Source: Endoryza sp044226045
GTDB lineage: Bacteria > Bacteroidota > Bacteroidia > Chitinophagales > Chitinophagaceae
NCBI GenBank assembly: GCA_044226045.1
Contig: JBGAHR010000003.1
Span: forward strand, 92,124 to 156,123
Direction: 5' to 3'
Length of the DNA: 64,000 bases
Position 1 is the stretch's first letter; each line of letters opens with the position of its first letter. Both the position numbers and the translations under genes were made by a program. The notes beneath the pieces were generated by a model that saw nothing but the letters and a program-made list of their open reading frames with translations, did not search any database and had not been told where the DNA came from. Positions 8,247-16,468 of this stretch are shown in pieces.

Positions 8247-9197
8247 TTGGCGAAGTTCCTGCTGGGTGAAGCCAATGCGCAGGAAATAGAGGAGGTATCA
8301 GCATGGCTGGCTGAAAAACCGGAGCACCAGGTTTATTTCAATCAGCTGGCAGAGGTCTGGAAAAAAAGCATTCGGCTCAATTCATTGGACAACCCGAATA
8401 CCGATAAAGCCTGGCAAAATTTTCAACAGCGGATACGGCATGGGGAAATGAAGCCTGAGAGTCCGGTCAGATCGGTACTCGTTTTTGTAAGAATAGCGGC
8501 GGTGCTGGTTATGATGCTGATGGCAGCTGGTATCGTTTTCTCGTTGCTGAAATTTAAACCTTCCCTGCCCATTGCCGTGAATGCAACACTGCAACCGATT
8601 ACCGATACCTTACCAGACGGGTCCATTGTTGATTTAAACAAGAACGCATCATTGAGTTATCCTTCAGAATTTGAAGGGCAAACCCGGCCGGTTACACTCA
8701 GGGGGGAAGCATTTTTTAAGGTCAGCCCGGATAAGAAAAAGCCGTTTGTCATTACAACCGGAAAGATCCAGGTTACAGTAGTAGGTACCTCATTTAACAT
8801 CAAACAGGGAGCAGACTCAACAGAAGTAATAGTAGAGACCGGCCAGGTGAAGGTTCAATCAGCCAATCAGGAAATAATGCTTTATCCTGGAGAAAAAGTG
8901 ATTGCTTCTGCAAAGGACGGGTTGCTACGAAAGGAGAAAGCCACCGATCAGTTATACAACTACTATCGTACCAAGACTTTTGTCTGCAGGGAAACACCAC
9001 TTTGGAAACTTGTTGACGTATTGAATGAAGCCTATTCGAGCGATATAATTATAGAACGCCCCGAACTAAGAGATCTAACCATTGATGCTACCTTCCGGGA
9101 AGAAAAGCTGGACAGGGTACTGGAGCTGATTTCGGAAACTTTCAGTAGCTACCAGATTCGCGTCATCAAAAATGACAAGCAGATCATTTTAAAATAG
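8247..9197 (+). CDS. FecR-type anti-sigma factor
   Basis: About 316 aa. The N-terminal cytoplasmic part (sigma-binding) precedes one transmembrane segment near residues 76-100, followed by the periplasmic FecR domain (LPDGSIVDLNKNASLSYPSE, FEGQTRPVTLRGEAFFKV, FVITTGKIQVTVVGTSFNI) and a C-terminal STN-like domain (DVLNEAYSSDIIIERPE). It keeps the upstream sigma factor inactive until a surface signal arrives. The start is odd: no ATG or GTG fits. The frame is open from 8196 and family homology begins upstream of the TTG at 8247 (NEHIDALLAKFLLGE), so translation may really start at a CTG (8214) or by coupling to the sigma gene 43 bases before. Confidence 0.9.
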   Translation: MAKFLLGEANAQEIEEVSAWLAEKPEHQVYFNQLAEVWKKSIRLNSLDNPNTDKAWQNFQQRIRHGEMKPESPVRSVLVFVRIAAVLVMMLMAAGIVFSLLKFKPSLPIAVNATLQPITDTLPDGSIVDLNKNASLSYPSEFEGQTRPVTLRGEAFFKVSPDKKKPFVITTGKIQVTVVGTSFNIKQGADSTEVIVETGQVKVQSANQEIMLYPGEKVIASAKDGLLRKEKATDQLYNYYRTKTFVCRETPLWKLVDVLNEAYSSDIIIERPELRDLTIDATFREEKLDRVLELISETFSSYQIRVIKNDKQIILK

Positions 9198-9218
9198 CCA
9201 TGACATAAAATCATCATC

Positions 9219-11039
9219 ATGAAGAAGCATATCATTTACATGCTCCTGCTGGCCCTCGTTTTCGGTAAAGCTGCCGCACAGAGCCCATTGCAGAAGAGTA
9301 TCACCATCGAAGTAAACCGGCAACAGCTAAGCGAAGTACTTGAATTAATCAGCAAGAAAGGAGGCGTGAGTTTCAGTTATAATTCAGCTATCATAAAGAA
9401 AGACAGCCTGGTCAGTTTTTCGGTCCGTAACAAAACCGTGAAGGAAGTGTTGCAGGGGCTTTTCAGCCAGGGATACGAATTTTATGAAGATGGTAACTAT
9501 ATCATCATTCGCAAAGTGCGATCACAACAGTCGGTTACACCGGTTAGCAACACGAATGAATCTGCCAGGATATTTTTCGTGACAGGTTATGTGTACGACG
9601 AACTTTCCGGGAAGGCCATCAAAGATGCCAGTGTGTACGAAAAGAAATTCCTGTATTCTGCATTAACGGATCAGGATGGTTTCTTTAGGATAAAATTTAA
9701 AAGAAGCTCACCTGGAATGACGACACTAACAATCAGTAAAGAATTTTATGCTGATACGGTCGTAAAGGTTGTTTCCAAAATCAATAATGAAGTGTATGTA
9801 ACGCTTACTCCACTTTACCTGGATCAGAATCAGGTTCGCATATATCCGGATGTTATCCTGCCAAAAGACACCGTACCAAATCCGGCCGGTATAGTAGAAT
9901 TGATTTCCAGGGATACTCCCCGTGTACAGCAAACAGCGGCCGGCAAGTTTCTCCTGTCCGAAAAGCAAAAGAAGCATAGTGTAAATCTCAGTAAGTTCAC
10001 CACTGCCCGGGCTGTCCAGGTTTCATTTGTGCCGGGGTTTACTACCCATGGACAGTTGGGTTCCCAGGTGGTTAGTAATTTTTCTTTTAATGTACTGGGG
10101 GGATACACCGCCTGTGTCAGAGGAGCTGAATTAGGCGGATTGTTCAATATTGACAAAGGCAGCGTTCAGTATGCGCAAGTAGCAGGTATCGTCAATATAG
10201 TCGGCGGCAGAACAACGGGCTTCCAACTGGCAGGTGTCAATAACCTGGTGCTCGATTCTGTTTATGGTTGCCAGATTGGCGGGATCAGTAATATAGTTAA
10301 GGGATCCTTCAAAGGATTTCAAACAGCCGGTATACAAAACCATATTGCCGGGACATTTTCGGGTGTTCAGGTTGCGGGTATACTCAATACAAATGCACAT
10401 GATTTCAGCGGATTTCAACTTGCCGGTTTGCTGAATATCGTCCATGCGGAAATGAAAGGCCTGCAGATCTCGGGCCTGGTGAATTATGCGCACAAATTGC
10501 ATGGGGTGCAGGTGGGACTGGTAAATATCGCCGATAGTTCAGAAGGCCTTAGTATCGGTCTGATCAATATTGTGAAGCATGGGTACAATAAGCTCAGTCT
10601 TTCCTCCAATGAAGTGCAGAATGTTAACCTGGCCTATAAATCCGGCAATGCCATTTTGTACAGTATTCTTCAGGCAGGATTGTATGCGGGCGATAACAAT
10701 AAAAAGCTTTATTCGGCCGGGTATGGAATCGGCAGCAATCTTTACTTTAACCGCAGCAAATCCCTCTCATTTAATCCGGAATTACTGGCGCTTTCTTTAT
10801 ACAGGGGAAGCTGGGATAATACCAATTTTCTTTTCCGCCTGCAGTTGCAGATGAATGTGAAAGTGGCCCGGGGTTTGAGTTTGTTTGCCGGACCGGCCAT
10901 TTCCATGATGTACAGCGATCAGAAGAATATGGTCTCCGGTTATGGTTCCGGGTTACCTCCTTCAGGATATAAATTGCATACGGTGAACAGCCACACCAGC
11001 GCCTGGCTGGGATGGAACGCCGGGATAAATATCTTCTAA
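9219..11039 (+). CDS. STN plus carboxypeptidase-regulatory domain protein with LA_2272-like surface repeats
   Basis: 606 aa with a signal peptide (residues 1-20, KAAAQ). Residues ~25-90 are a secretin/TonB short N-terminal (STN) domain; ~115-185 a CarboxypepD_reg-like beta sandwich (VTGYVYDELSGKAIKDASVY). From about residue 300 to 455 comes a regular ~20-residue repeat, G-x-Q-x-A-G-I-x-N, for example GFQLAGVNN, GFQTAGIQN, GVQVAGILN, GFQLAGLLN, GVQVGLVN, followed by a beta-rich end. This repeat type is the one in Leptospira LA_2272-family surface proteins. It looks like the partner that meets FecR through the STN domain, but it is not itself a full TonB receptor. Confidence 0.8.
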   Translation: MKKHIIYMLLLALVFGKAAAQSPLQKSITIEVNRQQLSEVLELISKKGGVSFSYNSAIIKKDSLVSFSVRNKTVKEVLQGLFSQGYEFYEDGNYIIIRKVRSQQSVTPVSNTNESARIFFVTGYVYDELSGKAIKDASVYEKKFLYSALTDQDGFFRIKFKRSSPGMTTLTISKEFYADTVVKVVSKINNEVYVTLTPLYLDQNQVRIYPDVILPKDTVPNPAGIVELISRDTPRVQQTAAGKFLLSEKQKKHSVNLSKFTTARAVQVSFVPGFTTHGQLGSQVVSNFSFNVLGGYTACVRGAELGGLFNIDKGSVQYAQVAGIVNIVGGRTTGFQLAGVNNLVLDSVYGCQIGGISNIVKGSFKGFQTAGIQNHIAGTFSGVQVAGILNTNAHDFSGFQLAGLLNIVHAEMKGLQISGLVNYAHKLHGVQVGLVNIADSSEGLSIGLINIVKHGYNKLSLSSNEVQNVNLAYKSGNAILYSILQAGLYAGDNNKKLYSAGYGIGSNLYFNRSKSLSFNPELLALSLYRGSWDNTNFLFRLQLQMNVKVARGLSLFAGPAISMMYSDQKNMVSGYGSGLPPSGYKLHTVNSHTSAWLGWNAGINIF

Positions 11040-11182
11040 CCTTTTATTGACTATTCAGGGCTTTGTACAATCACTGTTGTACAAGCTGCAAATGCCAATA
11101 ATGCCGCCAATCGGCAGGTCGACTCCTTGTGCCCTGTCCGCCGGGCTGCGCTGACTATTCTATTAACCTTATCACATTAATT

Positions 11183-13513
11183 ATGAGAAGCATTTTAGTT
11201 TTATTATTTATCGGGCTCTCCCAATTACTGCACGCACAACCGGTCCAGACAGTACGAGGCATGGTGCTTGATTATGCCTCCAATGCACCTGTGGTTGCAG
11301 CTACAATTCGGGTATTAAATAGCACCACACATCAAGCAACCATTGCCGATAGTGCCGGTAACTTTTCATTCCAATTGCCACTTGGCAGGTACAATATACA
11401 AGCCTCCGGGGTTGGGTACTCACCGGTAATAATAACTGATGTGCTGGTCAGTTCGGCCAAAGAAACCTATCTGACCTTCACACTTCAGCAGCGGATTACT
11501 TTTTTGAGCGAGGTAACCGTAAAACCAATCGTTGCCAAAGAACAACCGCTGAACAATATGGCAACAGTAAGCGCAAGAATGCTGAGTGTGGAAGAGGCCA
11601 GAAGGTATGCGGGTGGGTTTGATGATCCGGCCAGGCTGGCGGCCTCTTTTGCAGGCGTTACCGGTAATATCGATCAGAACGGGATCATTGTTCGTGGCAA
11701 TGCACCTAAATACATGCAGTGGAAAATGGAAGGAGTGGAAATACCCAACCCTAATCATTTTGGGGATTTGCAAACTGTAGGAAGCGGAATCCTGACAGCT
11801 ATGAGCAGTCATGTGCTGGCCAATTCAGATTTTTTTACCGGAGCGTTCCCTTCGGAATACAGTAATGCGCTTTCCGGAGTTTTTGATATGTCTATGCGAA
11901 AGGGAAACAACCAGAAATATGAACATACCATCCAGGTGGGCGTGCTTGGTATTGATGCGTCATCCGAAGGCCCCTTTCGGAAAGGCGGACGGTCTTCTTA
12001 CCTTTTCAATTATCGTTATTCAACCCTCGCTTTGGTGGCGCCCCTGCTTCCGGACAACGGCAATACCATCCGGTACCAGGATCTTTCTTTCAAACTGAAT
12101 TTTCCAACCGCTAAAGCAGGCACATTTACCGTTTGGGGGTTGGGTTTTCATGATGGAGCAGGCGCCAGGGCAAAAACTGAGCCTGCGGAGCGGGAATATG
12201 AAAGTGATTTCGAGAATGATGATGTCAGGTTGACCACCGGCGTGGCCGGACTGGCGCACAAGTATTTTCTCAATAAGCAAACTTATATCAAAACAACCCT
12301 TGCATTTACCAATAGCCGAACCAACTGGGTGGTAGATAAGCTGAACAATGCTGGTCAGTTTGATCCATTGTACCGAGGTCGATTCAATGAAACTAATATT
12401 ACACTCAGCTCTTTTGTAAATAAGAAAATAAGCCCCTGGCATACCAATAAGACCGGCGTTGTGGTAACAAAGATGTTCTATGACGTATTCCTGAACAAGG
12501 CATTTGTTTTGGGAAGTACTCCCACAGAAATTGTAAATGGAAAAGGATCAAGCGCCCTTTTTTCAGCATACAGTAGCAGCTCCATCAATCTGACAAGCAG
12601 GCTGACTATCAACGCCGGTATAAATACACAGTACTTTATGCTCAACAGTCATTATACCATTGAGCCGCGACTCGGCATCAGGCAATCCATTGCAGAGGGA
12701 CAGTCTGTCGGCCTGGCTTATGGTCTTCACAGCCGCATTGAAAAATTGAATTATTATCTCAATAATGACATAGCTACCGGACAGAAAGAGATCAATAAAA
12801 ACCTTGATTTCACCAAGGCCCATCACCTGGTATTGAGTTATGACTGGAATATCAGCAGTCATCTGCATGCCAAAATCGAAGCCTATTACCAATCTGTTTT
12901 TTCCGCACCGGTGATCGCCGATAGTTCGTTCTCGTTCCTGAACTTGCAGGGCGACTGGTTTTTTGGCAGCCGGTTGTCGAGCATCGGCAAAGGCCGTAAC
13001 TATGGAGTGGAGCTTACTCTCGAGAAATATATTTCAAACGGATTTTATTATCTCGCCACCGTCTCCCTGTTTAAAAGCCAGTATCGGGGAGGTGATGGAG
13101 TTTGGCGCAATACCCGTTTCAACCGCAGTTATGCGATCAATGTGCTGGGCGGAAAAGAGTGGAAGCTGGGGGCGACAAGACAAAATGTCCTTAGTGTGAA
13201 TGCGCGTTTAACACAACAGGGTGGGTATCGGTATTCGCCTGTGAATCTGGCCGCTTCAGTAGACGCAAAGGATGTTGTATATAATGAGAGCAGCGCCTAC
13301 AGTTTACAGGCGCCAGGCGCTTTCAATATGCATTTCACGGCCTCGTACAGGATCAATAAAAGGAAGGTCGCACACGAATTTGCGATCAAAATGTTGAATA
13401 TAACCAATCAGCCCGATTTCAAGGGGCATCAATATAATCTGAAAACAAACCAGGTCGAAGAGAATAATGTGAATATCGCTATTCCAAATGTCAGTTATAA
13501 GATTGAGTTTTGA
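11183..13513 (+). CDS. TonB-dependent receptor with N-terminal carboxypeptidase-regulatory domain
   Basis: 776 aa from the ATG at 11183 (MRSILVLLFIGLSQLLHAQ is the signal peptide; the frame is open further upstream but without export signal). Residues ~22-110 are a CarboxypepD_reg-like domain, ~130-240 the plug (MATVSARMLSVEEARRYAGG, NGIIVRGNAPKYMQWKMEG), and the rest a 22-strand barrel ending in an aromatic-type terminus (YKIEF). It imports a ligand across the outer membrane using TonB energy. It lies 143 bases after the STN repeat protein and is the likely output of the sigma/FecR system. No SusD partner is present, which argues against a glycan locus; the substrate is unknown. Confidence 0.9.
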   Translation: MRSILVLLFIGLSQLLHAQPVQTVRGMVLDYASNAPVVAATIRVLNSTTHQATIADSAGNFSFQLPLGRYNIQASGVGYSPVIITDVLVSSAKETYLTFTLQQRITFLSEVTVKPIVAKEQPLNNMATVSARMLSVEEARRYAGGFDDPARLAASFAGVTGNIDQNGIIVRGNAPKYMQWKMEGVEIPNPNHFGDLQTVGSGILTAMSSHVLANSDFFTGAFPSEYSNALSGVFDMSMRKGNNQKYEHTIQVGVLGIDASSEGPFRKGGRSSYLFNYRYSTLALVAPLLPDNGNTIRYQDLSFKLNFPTAKAGTFTVWGLGFHDGAGARAKTEPAEREYESDFENDDVRLTTGVAGLAHKYFLNKQTYIKTTLAFTNSRTNWVVDKLNNAGQFDPLYRGRFNETNITLSSFVNKKISPWHTNKTGVVVTKMFYDVFLNKAFVLGSTPTEIVNGKGSSALFSAYSSSSINLTSRLTINAGINTQYFMLNSHYTIEPRLGIRQSIAEGQSVGLAYGLHSRIEKLNYYLNNDIATGQKEINKNLDFTKAHHLVLSYDWNISSHLHAKIEAYYQSVFSAPVIADSSFSFLNLQGDWFFGSRLSSIGKGRNYGVELTLEKYISNGFYYLATVSLFKSQYRGGDGVWRNTRFNRSYAINVLGGKEWKLGATRQNVLSVNARLTQQGGYRYSPVNLAASVDAKDVVYNESSAYSLQAPGAFNMHFTASYRINKRKVAHEFAIKMLNITNQPDFKGHQYNLKTNQVEENNVNIAIPNVSYKIEF

Positions 13514-13557
13514 GGGATGGCCGGCGTTGAAATCAACTTGTTTACGGGTATTTTGGA

Positions 13558-14055
13558 TTATTTAGATGGTTGGTGATCGAAACTGATGACTTCTTTCAAG
13601 ATCCATTTGTCGTTTACCAGCAGATAGAGATGAATGAATTTCGCGCTACCTGTTAATACATCGGGTTTGTTTTTCTCCCGGATGTAAAAATGATGGACGC
13701 CGGTTTGGACGACTCCGTATAATTCGTTGTTGTTGTACATCGGAAATACTTCCAGGCTTTGCTCTTCCACTTTTCTGATGGGTTTGTGCAAGGTATCACC
13801 GCAGATGTATTTTCGGGTGTTTTCAATAAAAATCTCTCTGTTTTGAATACCTGATTTATCATGATAGAATCTCAAATCCGGGGCAATGGCCTTTTCGAGA
13901 TAGCTCATATCACAGCGATTGAACACCCGTTCAAAGAAAATACTATCCTGCGTCTTTAATCGGCGAAACAATTCGGAGTCTCTGGCTACCTGCGAATCTG
14001 CGTTGGTATAGGTGAATAGCAGCATAACCAGGTAAACGATGGGTTGTTTTTTCAT
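13558..14055 (-). CDS. Exported NTF2-like protein (DUF4440 type)
   Basis: 165 aa, signal peptide residues ~1-20 (MKKQPIVYLVMLLFTYTNAD). The body is an NTF2/SnoaL-like alpha+beta fold: an N-terminal helix (RRLKTQDSIFFERVFNRCDM), then APDLRFYHDKSGIQ, a strand-rich middle and a final strand DKWILKEVISFDH. Such proteins bind small molecules or act as hydrolase-like folds; no catalytic set is obvious. It is convergent with the TonB receptor gene and stands alone. Confidence 0.75.
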   Translation of the reverse strand: MKKQPIVYLVMLLFTYTNADSQVARDSELFRRLKTQDSIFFERVFNRCDMSYLEKAIAPDLRFYHDKSGIQNREIFIENTRKYICGDTLHKPIRKVEEQSLEVFPMYNNNELYGVVQTGVHHFYIREKNKPDVLTGSAKFIHLYLLVNDKWILKEVISFDHQPSK

Positions 14056-14281
14056 TTGATGGGAGGGTGTCCGTACCTGTTTTAAAAGTGTGATAATCTT
14101 TGCAAATGTAATAAACCATCTTTAATGACTGGCTGCATAGGAGTGTGGCAATGATATGGATTGGTTTGTTGCCTTATGGTATTTTGCTTGAGTAAGTTAT
14201 GAGTAACCGGCCCCCATCGATCTTTGAATTCTTTCATCATCTTTGTCGGAAGGGACCAGTCCCATGCTCCAGATAGGTATG

Positions 14282-14420
14282 TATACCCATTAGGGTATAA
14301 TCTGAGTTTTGATGGCATGGTTTATACCCGAAAGGGTATATTGTCGAGAATTATAGGGTATTTATACCCGATAAGGTATATTTTGAATATTTTACCTAAA
14401 TTTATACCCGAAAGGGTATA
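14282..14420 (+). promoter_or_regulatory. Array of four palindromic operators, TATACCC-N4-GGGTATA
   Basis: Four 18-bp palindromes lie at 14282-14299, 14323-14340, 14363-14380 and 14403-14420, with start-to-start spacing of 41, 40 and 40 bases (about four helical turns). The second and fourth have spacer GAAA, the first ATTA; the third has one base change in its right arm. The last ends two bases before the ATG of the HipB-like gene. E. coli hipBA has a comparable set of HipB operators of the form TATCC-N8-GGATA, also 18 bp overall, so autorepression by the downstream protein, with cooperative binding on one helix face, is the natural reading. Confidence 0.85.
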
Positions 14421-14422
14421 TT

Positions 14423-14863
14423 ATGGATCAAACAAATCACATCTCCTCGTTTCTCAAGTTCATGCGAAACAAAAACAAACTGACCCAGGAAGAACTGGCG
14501 TTGAAAGCCGGTGTTGGCTTACGCTTTATCCGGGAGCTTGAACAGGGAAAGCAGACGCTCAGGATGGATAAAGTGAACCAGGTTCTCGCCCTTTTTGGAT
14601 ATAGAGTATCCCCTGAGCCCGCCAGGAAGAAAGATTCATTTGAGATTATTATGAATCACCTGAATAGAAATGTGCACGTGTACTTAAAAGACAGGAGGGT
14701 ACTCGCCGGTTTCCTGCTCGATTATAAGATGAAGGATCAGGAGGTAGAATCATGGAGATTTGTGTCGAATAATAACAGTAAGGCGTATAAAAAAACAAAA
14801 AATGAATCTCTGCTGGAGGTAATCGATAATGAAAATTTGCTTACTGTAGAGAATATAAGTTAA
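14423..14863 (+). CDS. HipB/Y4mF-like XRE regulator with an extra C-terminal domain
   Basis: 146 aa. Residues ~8-62 are a HipB-type helix-turn-helix (FLKFMRNKNKLTQEELALKA, then GLRFIRELEQGKQTLRMDKV and LALFGY). Residues ~70-146 are an added beta-rich domain (VHVYLKDRRVLAGFLLDYK, ESWRFVSNNN, ESLLEVIDNENLLTVEN) that I do not recognise. HipB proteins repress hipBA operons and neutralise the HipA kinase. No hipA follows: after the gene there are only ~128 bases before an assembly N. Four palindromic operators directly precede the start, which fixes the ATG at 14423. AT-rich composition sets this patch apart from its neighbours. Confidence 0.85.
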   Translation: MDQTNHISSFLKFMRNKNKLTQEELALKAGVGLRFIRELEQGKQTLRMDKVNQVLALFGYRVSPEPARKKDSFEIIMNHLNRNVHVYLKDRRVLAGFLLDYKMKDQEVESWRFVSNNNSKAYKKTKNESLLEVIDNENLLTVENIS

Positions 14864-14991
14864 AAAGGGAAAAGACTTAACATGAACAAAGCCCATCATC
14901 CGGAAGGATTCCGTGAAAAGCTTTTTGATATTCCATTTGTAGCTTTTCGCTCGCACCTGGAACTGCACTGAATTTTCGACATGTTTGCTTC

Positions 14992-14992
14992 N
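14992..14992. other. Assembly gap or ambiguous base (single N)
   Basis: The base right after the N begins aaatgatatggattggtttg, a stretch that also occurs near 14149-14168, 840 bases upstream. An unknown length of sequence may be missing here, including any partner gene of the HipB-like regulator. Confidence 0.7.
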
Positions 14993-15066
14993 AAATGATA
15001 TGGATTGGTTTGTCGCATGAAGTATTCATAAAATGAATGCTCATAAGGGTCATTAAACTAAAGAAA

Positions 15067-15094
15067 AATCCCACATGGTTTAACATGTGGGATT
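15067..15094 (-). terminator. Rho-independent terminator of the DUF6934 gene pair
   Basis: A perfect 11-bp stem, AATCCCACATG pairing with CATGTGGGATT, loop of 6, followed on the minus strand by TTTCTTT. It lies 13 bases after the stop of the 47-aa gene. Confidence 0.85.
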
Positions 15095-15107
15095 AGATAT
15101 TAGGTTT

Positions 15108-15251
15108 TTAAATTACTCTATTTTTTCTTTTTAGAAATTCAGAAGCCTTCTCTGCCTTTTTTTTGAAGGCAGGTTCATTACTGTAGTCTCTCATTTTCTT
15201 CACTACAGTGACATCGTTCGATTTTCCTTTTTTTAAAGAAATTGTGGGCAT
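15108..15251 (-). CDS. Small basic protein (47 aa) paired with DUF6934
   Basis: ATG at 15251, TAA at 15110-15108. The peptide starts MPTISLKKGKSNDVTVVKK and continues with a lysine-rich helix ending FLKRKNRVI; 15 of 47 residues are Lys or Arg. There is no signal peptide or membrane segment. From memory, similar ~40-50-aa basic proteins follow DUF6934 genes in other Bacteroidota, so the pair appears to be a unit. It lies 38 bases after the DUF6934 stop and before a strong terminator. Function is unknown; a toxin-antitoxin or nucleic-acid-binding role is only a guess. Confidence 0.75.
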   Translation of the reverse strand: MPTISLKKGKSNDVTVVKKMRDYSNEPAFKKKAEKASEFLKRKNRVI

Positions 15252-15289
15252 AACTTCCTCTTTAACTTAGATTAGCGAATTTACAATTT

Positions 15290-15727
15290 TTATTTGGCTT
15301 TTATGGAAAAGGCGTGGTAATTCCTATCCTTTCTGAATGGTTCCCAATTTCCGTTATAATACCCTTCAACCTCAAACAGTTGTCTGATTTCGGTCAAATT
15401 TTCAGAAATTCCCATTTGGTAAAGTCTCGTTCTGGCTGGCGTGCTCCCCTCTGCAAATATTATAGCCCCAGGATGATACTCCATAAAATCAAAAACTGTA
15501 AAAGCTACTGTTGCTAAAACCTTATCTCGGTCGTCATTGTTGGTTCGCACATCATCTCTTATAGATTGAGCCTCCTCATCCCAATCTCCAAATCCCAGAT
15601 TATATATGCCTTGTCTAAGTGCAATATACTGCACGACCTTCTTAATTGTGCCTTTTGGGCCAGAGCTCAGAAACTCATAGGTTACACGAGCGGAGTCTGA
15701 CAATGGTATGTATCTGTCTCTTTGCAT
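15290..15727 (-). CDS. DUF6934-type protein
   Basis: 145 aa, cytoplasmic. Family features I recognise: YEFLSSGPKGTIKKVVQY at residues ~17-34, YNLGFGDWDEEAQSIRDDVR at ~42-61, DDRDKVLATVAFTVFDF, then GSTPARTRLYQMGISENLTE and the C-terminal NRNYHAF-like end. The family is common in Bacteroidota and has no known activity; the conserved NNDDRDKVLATVA and TPARTRLYQ blocks suggest a binding site. It is first in a two-gene unit with the 47-aa basic protein, and both share the AT-rich accessory patch with other toxin-antitoxin-like genes. Confidence 0.8.
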   Translation of the reverse strand: MQRDRYIPLSDSARVTYEFLSSGPKGTIKKVVQYIALRQGIYNLGFGDWDEEAQSIRDDVRTNNDDRDKVLATVAFTVFDFMEYHPGAIIFAEGSTPARTRLYQMGISENLTEIRQLFEVEGYYNGNWEPFRKDRNYHAFSIKAK

Positions 15728-15860
15728 TTAAACAATTAAATAGTAAAGTGAGTGAAGTTAAAATATAATCAACTTCGTTGCTTGTACTACTAATGCCGGA
15801 ATGTAAAATATTTCAATTCTCATTGCATGTCCTTACAGTTTTTTTAATAGCAAATATTTA

Positions 15861-16242
15861 TTAATAGGAATAAACATTCAAAGCCGATAGATGAGTATTT
15901 TCCAGGATCAAGTGATTGCCTGTCTGCTGCCTTTTTGAACTATTTCCATTTTGGATAAGGTTGCCTTTTTCTGAAAAAGCAATATGCAACTTTCGAGTAG
16001 TGCAAACTCGCGTAATAGGGGCACCAATTTCAAAAGGATTTTTTAAAACAGTGTCGGTTATATTAACAAAGATGGGCTTGTCGCTTATTGTAATTTAATT
16101 ATATCGTTTTCATAGCTGTATGCTTTAAAACAATTAATTAAAGTATCAAGCCTTGCAGTCGTCCTTTGTACAGCTGTTTTGCTCTGTCCACAACCAAAAA
16201 GGAATGTTGAAATGAAAGTTGTCAAAAAATTGAGGTCTTCAT
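15861..16242 (-). pseudogene. Frame-broken lipoprotein gene (two homopolymer indels)
   Basis: Three joined frames make one coherent ~126-aa protein: MKTSIF from the ATG at 16242; then LTTFISTFLFGCGQS, a signal peptide with lipobox Cys, running to NDIIK; then ITISDKPIFVNITDTVLKN and PFEIGAPITRVCTTRK to a TAA at 15863-15861. The first break is a run of six As (16224-16229, plus strand) where seven would keep the frame; the second is TTT at 16094-16096 where four would. Either the gene has decayed or the draft sequence lost one base in each run. I do not recognise the family; it would be an outer-membrane-anchored lipoprotein. Confidence 0.65.
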
Positions 16243-16353
16243 AACATAACCGCTAACTCGTAAACATATGCAACTTGAGTAAGGAAATACGGCAATTGGT
16301 CTCAATAGGTGGTAGTCTCCACATAGCCTGATTTAAAGACAAATCGTGATTCA

Positions 16354-16408
16354 TTCGCGGAACCGCGAACTCATTAAATAATTTAAATATGGATGATCAT
16401 CCATATTT
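16354..16408. repeat. Two perfect palindromes
   Basis: TTCGCGGAACCGCGAA at 16354-16369 and a perfect 24-bp palindrome at 16385-16408 (left half AAATATGGATGA, right half its complement). They lie in non-coding DNA (16243-16617) between the broken lipoprotein gene and tRNA-Arg. A dimeric DNA-binding protein or DNA hairpin could use them; neither has a T-run typical of terminators. Confidence 0.6.
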
Positions 16409-16468
16409 CTAGAATAAATGCAGGAGTTGAAGTAAAAATAGCAAACAGCAAGCCGATAAATTTTTTTT

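Noticed and set aside
14082..14318. Open frame of 78 codons on the minus strand overlapping the first operator palindrome
   Set aside because: It runs through the operator region of the HipB-like gene and resembles no protein family; its composition is that of non-coding AT-rich DNA.
14282..14420. CRISPR-like array
   Set aside because: The 40-base periodicity is of palindromic operators with short AT-rich spacers of ~22 bases, without cas genes; operator use fits better.
14882..14971. 29-codon frame (MNKAHHPEGFREKLFDI...) after the HipB-like gene, first thought to be a HipA or HipS partner
   Set aside because: It is too short, ends before the assembly N and shows no HipA/HipS motif. It may be a fragment cut by the gap, which cannot be shown here.
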